From the NCBI GenBank assembly GCA_034717695.1, contig JAYELS010000075.1:1-64000 (forward strand): DNA of 64,000 nt, given 5' to 3'. Of the stretch, positions 1-7,938 are shown piece after piece; position 1 is the first letter of the stretch; each line of letters opens with the position of its first letter. A model generated the notes under the pieces. The model did no database searches. It saw only the letters and a program-made list of their open reading frames with translations, and was not told where the DNA came from. Both the position numbers and the translations under genes were made by a program. This DNA comes from NAT127 sp034717695. Lineage in GTDB: Bacteria > Pseudomonadota > Gammaproteobacteria > Pseudomonadales > Porticoccaceae.

Positions 1-66
1 CCATCGGTTACGGACTGCCGGACTTCGCAGAGGAACTCAACTACGGAGTCGATCTATCAACCATCT
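1..66 (+). other. possible 3' end of an upstream gene
   Basis: An open frame runs from the window edge (reading from base 3) to a TGA at 64-66. It gives about 20 residues beginning IGYGLPDF and ending DLSTI. It is followed at once by a strong hairpin, as the end of a gene often is. The fragment is too short for me to recognise a family. It could be the tail of a mobile-element gene, because the neighbouring SDR gene is broken nearby, but this is only inference. Confidence 0.3.
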
Positions 67-510
67 GAGGGTGGTATCAGATTGATGGGGTGAAGGTGCC
101 CCATCAACCATTAAATCCGTATACCCGATTTTCTGAAATTCGCTGTCGTCGGTGGCCAGCAACGGGGTATAGGGCAGGTAGGCGGCGTTGTGGACCAGGA
201 TGTCGAGCCGACCCCACAGCTCGATGGCACGCTCCACCAGGGCCCTGGCGGCGGCCCGCTGCCCCAGCTCCACCGCGATCAGCTCCGCCTCGCCACCCTC
301 CCCGCGAATGTCCGCCACCGCGCGCTCGCCGTGGCTGGCGGTGCGGGTGGCGATCAGTACCCGGGCGCCGTGGCGGGCGAACAGCCCGGCGATGGCCTGG
401 CCGATGCCCTGGCCGGCGCCGGTGACGATGGCCACGCGCCCGTCGAGACGGCGGGCGGCGAGGCTGGGCTCAGGAGCGGCGTCCGCGCCAGTGGCTTGAC
501 CGCCGTTCAT
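37..510 (-). pseudogene. truncated short-chain dehydrogenase/reductase (SDR)
   Basis: The N-terminal half is a classical SDR: the TGAGQGIG cofactor glycine motif near residue 30 and an NNAG-equivalent HNAAY near residue 108. After the conserved DDSEFQK (codon at 130-132) the protein becomes unrelated and stops at 37, through the hairpin at 82-107. The catalytic Ser, Tyr-x3-Lys and C-terminal half are missing. About 158 residues remain, against about 250 for the family. The start ATG at 508-510 overlaps the stop of the upstream enoyl-CoA hydratase as ATGA, so the two were co-translated. The likely cause is insertion or rearrangement near base 129. The remnant cannot be a working SDR. Confidence 0.75.
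82..107. terminator. perfect 9-bp hairpin, terminator-like
   Basis: TTGATGGGG at 82-90 pairs perfectly with CCCCATCAA at 99-107 around an 8-nt loop. It sits just after the stop at 64-66. There is no T-run on either side, so it may be a weak terminator or a subterminal hairpin of an inserted element. Confidence 0.4.
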
Positions 511-1337
511 TTGTCGCTCTCGCCCTTGTTGGCGGCGGCCATGCCGTCGAGGCCCATCATCACGATCTGGCCGCACACCGCCCAAGCGTTGGCGTGGCCG
601 AGGGCATGGGTATCGTAGGTGGTTTGCAGGGCATTGCTCATGCCCTGGGCATCGAGGGTCTGGTTGACGGCGCGCTTGGCCATCAGCAGGGCGTGGGGGT
701 GCATCCGGGCGATTTCCGCCGCCAGGGCGAGGGCGGTGGATTCGAGGTCATCCCGTGGAACAACGCGGTTGACCATGCCCAGGCGGTGGGCCTCCCAGGC
801 GTCGATGGCGCCGCCGGTGAACAGCAGTTCCTTGGCCTTGCGGGCGCCGAACTCCCAGGTGTGGCCGTGGTACTCGACGCCGCCGATGCCCATGCGGATG
901 ACGGGATCGCTGAACCTGGCGTCGTCGGCGGCGATGATCAGGTCGCAGGGCCAGGCCAGCATCAGGCCGGCGGCGATGCAGGCCCCCTGGACGGCGGCGA
1001 TGGTGGGCTTGGGCAGGTCGCGCCATTTCCGGGAGTAGCCGAAAAAGTGCTTCAGTTCCCACTTGTACAGGCGCAGCATGCCGTTCTCTTCCACGTCGGA
1101 AAACATCGACTGCCAGGGCTCGGAATTGAACACGTCCTGATCGATATCGTGGCCGGCGGAAAAGTGCTTGCCGTTGGCCTTGAGCACCACCACCCGCACC
1201 CCGTCGTCGTCCATGGCCCGGTCGAAGGCCTCGTCCAGTTCCCTGAGCAGGGCGGCGTTCTGGGCGTTGCGCCGCTCGGGGCGATTGAGGGTGATGACCG
1301 CCACCCGGTCGATGGTGTCGTAGACGATATAACTCAT
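507..1337 (-). CDS. enoyl-CoA hydratase/isomerase family protein
   Basis: This 276-residue crotonase-fold protein probably hydrates or isomerises a 2-enoyl-CoA in the cytoplasm. It opens with the typical beta-strand pair (VAVITLNRPERRNA), followed by the oxyanion-hole segment KHFSAGHD near residue 60 and the second oxyanion strand GACIAAGLML near residue 115. The following helix reads ARFSDPVIRMG, so the usual active-site Glu is not obvious; it may be an isomerase or thioesterase-like member. It is upstream of, and overlaps by 4 bp, the broken SDR gene. The start ATG at 1335-1337 is preceded by a GGATCC-type purine-rich site. The substrate is unknown. Confidence 0.85.
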   Translation of the reverse strand: MSYIVYDTIDRVAVITLNRPERRNAQNAALLRELDEAFDRAMDDDGVRVVVLKANGKHFSAGHDIDQDVFNSEPWQSMFSDVEENGMLRLYKWELKHFFGYSRKWRDLPKPTIAAVQGACIAAGLMLAWPCDLIIAADDARFSDPVIRMGIGGVEYHGHTWEFGARKAKELLFTGGAIDAWEAHRLGMVNRVVPRDDLESTALALAAEIARMHPHALLMAKRAVNQTLDAQGMSNALQTTYDTHALGHANAWAVCGQIVMMGLDGMAAANKGESDK

Positions 1338-1463
1338 GGGGGATCCTCGCGGCGTTGGGCGGCACCGGTGAGGCCGGGTGCCGGCGTATTGTGATTATGG
1401 ATGGAGCGCCAGGGGTGGCGCATCTTGGCGGGCAGTATCCCGCCCTGTTCTTTTTTCATCAAC

Positions 1464-1477
1464 TAATATGCTAGCAT
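1464..1477. promoter_or_regulatory. candidate operator, copy 1 (TAATATGCTAGCAT)
   Basis: This contains the perfect 10-bp palindrome ATGCTAGCAT at 1468-1477 and lies about 80 bp upstream of the VOC gene. Nearly the same sequence is found at 5905-5918 upstream of the NIPSNAP gene. The GntR/FCD regulator encoded at 5090-5752 is the obvious candidate ligand, since that family binds short palindromes of this kind. This is inferred from position and repetition. Confidence 0.6.
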
Positions 1478-1558
1478 CTCTTGGCCGCTGTTGGGGTGCC
1501 GGCGGGCAACGGCGGCGCAACCAGGGGCTATGCTTTGACTGTCGGCAGCAGGGGCACC

Positions 1559-2173
1559 ATGAACGATAACGGTAAGCTCGGGGCCACTACCCGGGAAGCG
1601 CGGCAGGATCGCGGCTGGCGCCTCGCCTTCAGCCACGTGGGCTTTTTTGTGGCCGACATGGACAGGGTGGTGGATTTTTACCACCGGGTGCTGGGGTTCT
1701 TCATCACCGACCGGGGCGTGCTCAACGGCAAGCCCATCACCTTCTTGAGCCGCGACCCCAACGAGCACCATCAGATCGTGCTGGTGGCGGGCCGCGATCC
1801 CGGGGCGCTGCAGAACATCAACCAGATTTCCTTCCGCGTCCAATCCCTGGGCGAGTTGCAGGCCCTTTACCGGCGGCTGGTGGCGACGGGGGTTGCGGGC
1901 ATGGATCCGGTAACCCACGGCAACGCCTGGTCCCTGTATTTCCAGGATCCGGAGGGCAACCGGTTGGAGGTGTTCGCCGACACCGACTGGTACATCGCCC
2001 AGCCCCTCAAGGAGCCCCTCGACCTCGACCTGCCGGAAGCGGAGATCCGCCGCCAGACCCTGGCGTTCTGCCGCGACCGCCCCGGTTTCAAATCCATCGC
2101 CCAGTGGCGCGAGCAGATGCGCGCCCTGATGGCGGAGGAACCCGCCAGCGCCGATCCCCGGAGGATCCCATGA
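1559..2173 (+). CDS. VOC-family (glyoxalase/extradiol dioxygenase fold) protein
   Basis: This 204-residue protein has one vicinal-oxygen-chelate module at about residues 20-150. Candidate metal ligands are the His of SHVGF near residue 24, a His of HHQI near 69 and the Glu of NRLEVF near 143, the pattern of type I extradiol dioxygenases and some lyases. The start ATG at 1559 is preceded by AGCAGGGG and begins just before the conserved domain; a longer upstream reading frame has no family features. The stop overlaps the next start as ATGA, so it is translationally coupled to the amidohydrolase. Possible roles are ring cleavage or isomerisation; the exact reaction is unknown. Confidence 0.8.
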   Translation: MNDNGKLGATTREARQDRGWRLAFSHVGFFVADMDRVVDFYHRVLGFFITDRGVLNGKPITFLSRDPNEHHQIVLVAGRDPGALQNINQISFRVQSLGELQALYRRLVATGVAGMDPVTHGNAWSLYFQDPEGNRLEVFADTDWYIAQPLKEPLDLDLPEAEIRRQTLAFCRDRPGFKSIAQWREQMRALMAEEPASADPRRIP

Positions 2174-3357
2174 CCCAGCTGCCCTATCCCGTCTACGACG
2201 CCGACAATCACCTCTACGAGCCGGAGGAGGCCTTCCTGCGCCACCTCCCCAAGAAATTCGAGAAGGATTTTCTCTTCGTCGATATCAAGGGCCGCAAGAA
2301 GCTGGTGATCGGCGGCAGACTGTCGGAGTACATTCCCAATCCCACTTTCGAGGTGGTGGCCGGGCCCGGCACCCACGAGAAGTGGTACCGGGCGCAGAAT
2401 CCCGAAGGCCTTAGCCTGCGTGAAATGACCGGCCAGGTGGTGCGCCCGCCGGCGGAATGGCGCAGCGGCGAGGGCCGCATCGCCATCATGGATCGCCAGG
2501 GCATCCACGCCGCCCTGGTGTTTCCCACCCTCGCCTCGGTGATCGAGGAGCGCCTCGGCCACAACCATGCCCTGGTGGCGGCGCTGTTCCATTCCCTCAA
2601 CCTCTGGACCCAGGAGGAGTGGGGATTTGCCCGGGAAAATCGCCTGTTCTCGGTGCCGATGATCGGCCTTGGGGATATCGATCTCGCCATCGAGGAGCTG
2701 GAATTCGTGCTCGCCAATGGCGCCCGGGTGGTGGGGATCCGCCCCGCGCCGGTCCCCGGGGTGACCGGTAGCCGTTCCTTTGGCTTTCCCGAGTTCGATC
2801 CGTTCTGGGCGCGCTGCGCCGAGGCGCGGATTTTTGTCTGTTTCCACGCCTCGGATTCCGGCTACGACAAGCTCTACCGGGATTGGTCGGGCCAGGGATC
2901 GGAGTTTGTCCCCTTCGAAAAGGATCCTTTCAAGCAGACCCTTGAATTGCTCGAGCGCCCCATCGCCGATGCCATGTCGGCGATGATCTGTCACGGCGCT
3001 CTGGAGCGTCACCCCGACCTGCGTATCGTCTCCGTGGAAAACGGTTCAGAGTGGGTGGGGTCGTTGCTGCGGCGTCTCGATCACGCCTACGGGCAGATGC
3101 CGAAGGCCTTTGCACGGCACCCCAGGGAGACCTTCGCCCGGCAGATTTTCGTCGCGCCCTTTTACGAAAACGATCCCATCGAGCTCGCCAATCACATCCC
3201 CGTGGAGCGCATCCTGTTCGGCAGCGATTACCCCCACCCGGAGGGCCTCGCCGAGCCCCTCGCCTACGTGAAGGAGTTCGCCAGTTTCGACGAGGTGGCG
3301 CTCAAGAAGATTTTTCACAGCAACCTCAAGGGATTGCTCGAGGGTGCCAGGGATTGA
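2170..3357 (+). CDS. amidohydrolase family 2 (ACMSD-like) metal-dependent hydrolase/decarboxylase
   Basis: This 395-residue TIM-barrel protein is of the amidohydrolase-2 (PF04909) type. The N-terminal YDADNHL replaces the usual DxHxH metal motif with D-x-D-x-H. The C-terminal LFGSDYPHPEG supplies the conserved catalytic Asp. Relatives hydrolyse or decarboxylate carboxylated ring-cleavage products or act on terpenoid and aromatic acids. The ATG at 2170 overlaps the VOC stop, so the pair probably works on consecutive intermediates. The next gene starts 18 bp later. Confidence is high for family and low for substrate. Confidence 0.85.
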   Translation: MTQLPYPVYDADNHLYEPEEAFLRHLPKKFEKDFLFVDIKGRKKLVIGGRLSEYIPNPTFEVVAGPGTHEKWYRAQNPEGLSLREMTGQVVRPPAEWRSGEGRIAIMDRQGIHAALVFPTLASVIEERLGHNHALVAALFHSLNLWTQEEWGFARENRLFSVPMIGLGDIDLAIEELEFVLANGARVVGIRPAPVPGVTGSRSFGFPEFDPFWARCAEARIFVCFHASDSGYDKLYRDWSGQGSEFVPFEKDPFKQTLELLERPIADAMSAMICHGALERHPDLRIVSVENGSEWVGSLLRRLDHAYGQMPKAFARHPRETFARQIFVAPFYENDPIELANHIPVERILFGSDYPHPEGLAEPLAYVKEFASFDEVALKKIFHSNLKGLLEGARD

Positions 3358-3375
3358 GCGGGGCCTCCGGGCAGG

Positions 3376-5088
3376 GTGGGTGAGGGCTTGAGCAGCGACG
3401 GCGAGCTCAACGTCGATCTGGTGGTGGTGGGTTCCGGGGCCGGGGGGCTGTCCGCCGCCATCCGCGCGGCCCGCGGCGGGCTCCGTGTACTGGTGCTGGA
3501 GAAAACCGCGTATTTCGGCGGCAGCACCGCGATTTCCGGCGGGGTGGTGTGGATTCCCGCCAACAGCGCCATGGCGGAGCAGGGCGCCGCCGACAGTCGC
3601 GAAGCCGCCCGGACCTATCTGCAACAAACCCTCGGCGATGCCTTCAAACCGGCCCTGGTGGATGCCTTTCTCGCCCATGGCCCGGCCATGGTGGACTATT
3701 TCAAGGCACACACCGAGGTACAGTTCACCCCGCGCATGTACGGCCCCGATTACCGGTCGGAATTGCCGGGGGCCAGCATCGGTGGCCGGGGTCTCGACCC
3801 CGTCGTGTTCGACGGGCGCCAGCTCGGCACATGGTTCAGGCACCTGCGCCCGCCCTTGCCGCAAACCACGGTGTTCGGCGGCATGATGGTGAGCCGTTAC
3901 GATATCGAGCACCTCACCCACGCCTGGAAGCGCTGGCCGTCCTTTTTGCACAGCCTGGGGATTCTCGCCCGGCAGCTGCGGGACAGGCTGGCATACCCCA
4001 GGGGCACGCGCCTGCTGGCGGGCAATGCCCTGGCCGCGCGCCTGCTCAAATCGGCGGTCGACAGTGGTGTCGAGCTCAAAAATCGCGCCAGGGTGACGGA
4101 GCTGGTCCGCCAGCAGGGCAGGGTCGTGGGCGTGGTCGCCACCCTGGAGGGGCGCACCCTGAGGATCGGCGCCCGCCGCGGCGTGGTGCTCGCCAGCGGT
4201 GGTTTTGCCGCCAACCGGGCGTGGGCGGCGCGGCACCTGCGCTATCCCGATCAGCATCTCACCCTGGCGCCGGAGGGCAGCGAAGGGGATGGCCTCGGCC
4301 TTGCCACCGCCATCGGCGCAACCCTGGGCGAGGGCAATGCCAACCCGGTGTTTCTTACCCCCGTATCGTTGCTCCGCAAAAATGACGGCGGGGAGATTCG
4401 CTTTCCCCATCTGATCCTCGATCGGCAAAAACCCGGGCTCATCGCCGTCAACAGCGCGGGGCAGCGTTTTGTGAACGAGGCGGATTCCTACCACGATTTT
4501 GTCGAGGGGGTTTACCGGGGTCACGGGCGGGCATCCACCATTCCCGCGTACCTGATCTGCGATGCCCGTTTCATCCGGCGCTATGGCCTGGGACTGGCCC
4601 GTCCCTGGCCATTTGGCCACGGGCATCTGGTGCGCGCCGGCTACCTCGTCAAGGCCCCCACCCTGGCGGACCTGGCCCGGGCCATCGGTGTTCCCGAAGG
4701 CGCCCTTGCCCACAGCGTGAATACCAACAATGCCAGTGCCCGCACCGGCATCGATGAAGAGTTTGGCCGGGGTGGCACGGAGTACAACCGCTATCTGGGC
4801 GACCCCAACCACAGGCCCAATCCCTGTATAGGCCCGATCAGTAAACCGCCCTTCTACGCGGTCAGGGTGTATCCGGGGGATATCGGCACCGCCACCGGCC
4901 TTGTCACCGATGACAGGGCGCGGGTGCTGGATGCCGATGGCGGGGTGATCGCCGGCCTCTACGCCTGCGGCAACGACATGAATTCCATCATGGCGGGGCA
5001 CTACCCGGCGGGGGGGATCACCCTTGGCCCGGCCCTCACCTTTGGCTACATCGCCGCCGGTGAGCTGCTCGCCGCTGGCGAGCCCTGA
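3376..5088 (+). CDS. FAD-dependent dehydrogenase, 3-ketosteroid-delta1-dehydrogenase/fumarate reductase family
   Basis: This protein of about 570 residues has an N-terminal dinucleotide-binding motif VVGSGAGGLSAAI, the family motif GGSTAISGGVVW around residue 50, and a C-terminal second FAD segment reading HYPAGGITLGPALTFGYIA. That architecture is the FAD_binding_2 family, which includes KstD-type enzymes that desaturate a ring next to a ketone. The start is GTG at 3376; a TTG at 3388 with a better GGTGAGGG site is an alternative. It converges with the GntR regulator gene with a 1-bp gap. Steroid activity is plausible but not proven by sequence. Confidence 0.8.
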   Translation: MGEGLSSDGELNVDLVVVGSGAGGLSAAIRAARGGLRVLVLEKTAYFGGSTAISGGVVWIPANSAMAEQGAADSREAARTYLQQTLGDAFKPALVDAFLAHGPAMVDYFKAHTEVQFTPRMYGPDYRSELPGASIGGRGLDPVVFDGRQLGTWFRHLRPPLPQTTVFGGMMVSRYDIEHLTHAWKRWPSFLHSLGILARQLRDRLAYPRGTRLLAGNALAARLLKSAVDSGVELKNRARVTELVRQQGRVVGVVATLEGRTLRIGARRGVVLASGGFAANRAWAARHLRYPDQHLTLAPEGSEGDGLGLATAIGATLGEGNANPVFLTPVSLLRKNDGGEIRFPHLILDRQKPGLIAVNSAGQRFVNEADSYHDFVEGVYRGHGRASTIPAYLICDARFIRRYGLGLARPWPFGHGHLVRAGYLVKAPTLADLARAIGVPEGALAHSVNTNNASARTGIDEEFGRGGTEYNRYLGDPNHRPNPCIGPISKPPFYAVRVYPGDIGTATGLVTDDRARVLDADGGVIAGLYACGNDMNSIMAGHYPAGGITLGPALTFGYIAAGELLAAGEP

Positions 5089-5089
5089 G

Positions 5090-5752
5090 TCACACCGCCT
5101 GGCGGTTCAGCTCCCCGAGGACGCGCTTCTCGGTGGCGAAAATATGCTGCTCCATGGCCTTGCGGGCCTTGTCGGGCTTTTTCGCGGCGATGGCGGCGAT
5201 GATGGCCTCGTGCTCCTGGTGGGCCTGGGGAATATTGAGGGCGAACACCGGCTGGCTCGACAGCGCCACGTAGAAATCCGAGCGGTCGCCGAGGCTCTCC
5301 ACCACGTCGGTGAGCAGCGGCGAGCGGCTGATGCGGCGCATTTCGGCGTGCAGCTGGCGGTTGAGCTGGCGATAGCTCTCCCCCTGCTTGGCGGCGGGCT
5401 GGCTGCTCCCCGCCAGGGTGCCGATCTGGGCGGAGATCAGTTGCAGGCCGAGGACGTCGGCGGGCTCGGCGCGGCTGGCGGCCAGTTCCGCCACCAGCGC
5501 CTCGCCGCTGGCGAAAAGGCGGAAGAAGTCGTCGATCTCCTGCACACTGGGGCTGCGTACCCGACAGCCCACCTGGGGCACGATATCGATGAAGCCCTCG
5601 AGTTTCAGGCGTTTCATGGCGTCCATCACCGGCTGGCGACTGGCGCCGAGCTGCTGGGCGATATCCTCGATGGGCAGCCAGTCGTCGGCGCGCACCCGGC
5701 CCGCCAGCAGCAGGCTCTTGATGTGATCGTAGGCTTTTTCGGCGAGGCGCAT
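5090..5752 (-). CDS. GntR-family (FadR/FCD-type) transcriptional regulator
   Basis: This 220-residue regulator has an N-terminal winged helix-turn-helix (about residues 1-70; core IEDIAQQLGASRQPVMDAMKRL) and an all-helical FCD ligand domain (about 80-205) that binds small carboxylates or acyl-CoA-type effectors. The ATG at 5752 is preceded by a GGGAG site; a longer frame upstream lacks family residues. It faces the dehydrogenase gene and is divergent from the NIPSNAP/acyl-CoA dehydrogenase unit. The repeated motif at 1464 and 5905 flanks its gene, which suggests it controls both plus-strand units, probably as a repressor. Confidence 0.88.
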   Translation of the reverse strand: MRLAEKAYDHIKSLLLAGRVRADDWLPIEDIAQQLGASRQPVMDAMKRLKLEGFIDIVPQVGCRVRSPSVQEIDDFFRLFASGEALVAELAASRAEPADVLGLQLISAQIGTLAGSSQPAAKQGESYRQLNRQLHAEMRRISRSPLLTDVVESLGDRSDFYVALSSQPVFALNIPQAHQEHEAIIAAIAAKKPDKARKAMEQHIFATEKRVLGELNRQAV

Positions 5753-5904
5753 GGGGTGGCTCCCGGTTATGGCGGTTATCGCTGGGGCGCGGCCCCTGGC
5801 GGGATGATAACCGGAATTCACCGGGCCGCGCAGTCCCGTGGCATCCCCGCGCCCTTTACTCCGGTCCGCTGTTTGTGGCGGCGGGCTGCTGAGTTTTCAG
5901 GATG

Positions 5905-5918
5905 TAATATGTTAGTAT
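5905..5918. promoter_or_regulatory. candidate operator, copy 2 (TAATATGTTAGTAT)
   Basis: This differs from copy 1 at 1464-1477 at two positions only (C to T, twice). It sits in the 275-bp divergent spacer between the GntR gene and the NIPSNAP-led operon. That position would let one bound dimer affect both directions. Confidence 0.6.
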
Positions 5919-6027
5919 TCCAAGAGGCCGAATACCTGATTGTTCGCACCACAACGATAATGCCGGCGTTCACCGCTCCCCCGACAAATCGGGGGATGCC
6001 CGCCCCCGATCACTGGAGCCGACCCCC

Positions 6028-6714
6028 ATGAGCGACATGGACGATCCCATCTTTGAACTGCGCTTTTACAACCTGGCGGAGGGCCGCGATGCCGATATGC
6101 GCCGCCGGGTGCGGGAGGATCTCGCCTGGCTGTTTCCCCGCCACGGCATTCGTCCCCTGGCGGGCTGGAGCGCCCTGGCCGCGCCGGCCCTGCCGATGTT
6201 CATCTACCTCACCCCCTGGCGCAACATGGTCGAGCGCAACCGCTGCTGGGCGGGGTTCTACGCCGATCCCGCCTGGCAGGAAGTGCGCAACCGCACCAAT
6301 GCGGGGAGCGAACTGGTGACCGACTACGAGATTTTCTTCCTGCGGGGGATGTCACCCTGGCGGGCCCTGGCCAGCGACGGCGGCGAACTCGACGAAGTGG
6401 TGATCCAGCGCACCCTGGTGGGCAAGGGGCTCGCCTCGGCGGCGGCCCTCCGGGAGCGGGAATTGCCGGCCCTGGAACAGGCCGGGGCCCAGGTGCAGGG
6501 GGCCTTCGATGTGCTCAGCGGCTGTCGCCTGCCGGCGGCCATCTCGGTGTTGCGCTGGCGGGACTGGGATGCCCGCCGCGGCGCCCGGGAGGCCGTCGAT
6601 GCCAACCCCGCCATCGTCGCCGCCCGCGCCGAGGAGCGCCGCCAGTTTGGCGCGGAGCTGCTCGGCACCCGCAGCAGCTTTCTGGTGGCGCCGGTGCCGG
6701 TGGATTGGCAATAG
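6028..6714 (+). CDS. NIPSNAP family protein
   Basis: This 228-residue protein resembles two tandem NIPSNAP/dimeric ferredoxin-like modules. The first (about 8-105) contains FELRFYNLAEGRDADM and the TPWRNMVERNRCWAGFYADPAW segment typical of the family; the second spans roughly 115-225. Bacterial NIPSNAP proteins often sit in lipid or terpenoid catabolic operons, but their chemistry is unclear. The gene is the first of a tight run (NIPSNAP, two acyl-CoA dehydrogenases, pcaIJF) behind the operator at 5905. The next gene begins 22 bp downstream. Confidence 0.75.
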   Translation: MSDMDDPIFELRFYNLAEGRDADMRRRVREDLAWLFPRHGIRPLAGWSALAAPALPMFIYLTPWRNMVERNRCWAGFYADPAWQEVRNRTNAGSELVTDYEIFFLRGMSPWRALASDGGELDEVVIQRTLVGKGLASAAALRERELPALEQAGAQVQGAFDVLSGCRLPAAISVLRWRDWDARRGAREAVDANPAIVAARAEERRQFGAELLGTRSSFLVAPVPVDWQ

Positions 6715-6736
6715 CATTGTGCGGAGACGACAGCCC

Positions 6737-7936
6737 ATGGATTTTCACTTTGATGCCAGTCTCGATGAATTCCGACGGGAAGTGCGCGCCTTCGTGGCGG
6801 ACAATCTCCCCGCCCATATCGCCGCCCGCCAGCGACACAAATCCTTCGCGCCGGACGATCTGCACACGGCGGAGTGGCAGGCCATTCTCCACCGCAGGGG
6901 CTGGTCGGTGCCCGCCTGGCCGGTGGAGCACGGCGGTACCGGCTGGTCGCCCTTGCAGCAATTCGTGTTCAACGACGAGTGCGCCGCCCTGGATGCCCCG
7001 GTGTTCCCCTGGGGGCCCCGGGACATGGTGGGGCCGATTCTCTACACCTTCGGTTCCGAGGCCTTGAAGGCGCGCTTTCTGCCGATGATTCGCGAGGGCC
7101 GCCATTACTGGTGCCAGGGCTTTTCCGAGCCGGGCAGTGGCTCGGACCTGGCCTCCCTGCGCACCACCGCCCTGCGCCAGGGGGATCGCTACATCGTCAA
7201 CGGCCAGAAGATCTGGACCAGCGGCGCGGCGGTGGCGCGCTTCGGGTTTTTTCTGGTGAAGACCGACACCCGCTGCAAACCCCAGCAGGGCATTTCGTTC
7301 CTGATCATCGACATGAATTCCCCGGGGGTTACGGTGCGGCCCATTCCCCAGATCGACGGCGACGACCATCTGTGCGAGGTGTTCCTCGACAACGTGGAGG
7401 TGCCCGCGGAGCACCTGATCGGCGAGGAGGGCAAGGGCTGGACCTACGCCAAGCATCTGCTCGACCACGAGCGCACCGGCAGCGCCTACATCTTCTGGAA
7501 CAAGCGTGAGCTGGCCAAGGCCCGGGAGATCGCCCGGGGGGAGTACCGGGATGGCGTGGCGGTCATCGACAGCGAGCCCTTCCGAGCTCGGCTGGCCCGG
7601 GCCGAGGCCCGTTTGATCGCGCTGGAATGGTCGGTGCTGCGCATCCTCGCCGACGAACAGAGCCACTGGCACCCCACCGCCCTGGCATCCTGCCTCAAGG
7701 TGCGGGGCGCCCAGTTGCAGCAGGAGATCACCGCCCTGCAACAGGAGGCCATGGGGGTGAAGGCCCTGCGCTACATGGCCCCCCGGGATCTGGCGGACTT
7801 CCCGGTGTCCGCCCTGTGGCCGGATTACCTGGTGGGGAAAACCTCCGTCGCCCTCGTCGCCCGCGCCGCCACCCTCTACGGTGGCACCCTGCAAATCCAG
7901 CGGGGCATCATCGCCCGCGCGGCGTTCGGGATCTGA
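6737..7936 (+). CDS. acyl-CoA dehydrogenase, alpha-type subunit
   Basis: This 399-residue flavoprotein has all three acyl-CoA dehydrogenase domains, including the FAD/substrate signature QGFSEPGSGSDLASL and GQKIWTSGA in the middle domain. The Glu of the usual YEGT motif is Gly (LYGGTLQIQRG). A Glu at about residue 245 (LLDHERTG) occupies the alternative catalytic-base position used by isovaleryl-CoA and FadE26-type dehydrogenases. The start ATG at 6737 follows CGGAGACGACAGCCC. The next gene, another dehydrogenase, starts 2 bp after the stop. The two very likely form an alpha2beta2 enzyme that alpha,beta-desaturates a bulky acyl-CoA. Confidence 0.9.
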   Translation: MDFHFDASLDEFRREVRAFVADNLPAHIAARQRHKSFAPDDLHTAEWQAILHRRGWSVPAWPVEHGGTGWSPLQQFVFNDECAALDAPVFPWGPRDMVGPILYTFGSEALKARFLPMIREGRHYWCQGFSEPGSGSDLASLRTTALRQGDRYIVNGQKIWTSGAAVARFGFFLVKTDTRCKPQQGISFLIIDMNSPGVTVRPIPQIDGDDHLCEVFLDNVEVPAEHLIGEEGKGWTYAKHLLDHERTGSAYIFWNKRELAKAREIARGEYRDGVAVIDSEPFRARLARAEARLIALEWSVLRILADEQSHWHPTALASCLKVRGAQLQQEITALQQEAMGVKALRYMAPRDLADFPVSALWPDYLVGKTSVALVARAATLYGGTLQIQRGIIARAAFGI

Positions 7937-7938
7937 CC

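Noticed and set aside
1..130. A named insertion sequence end
   Set aside because: No recognisable transposase domain, terminal repeat or target duplication can be defined from 130 bp.
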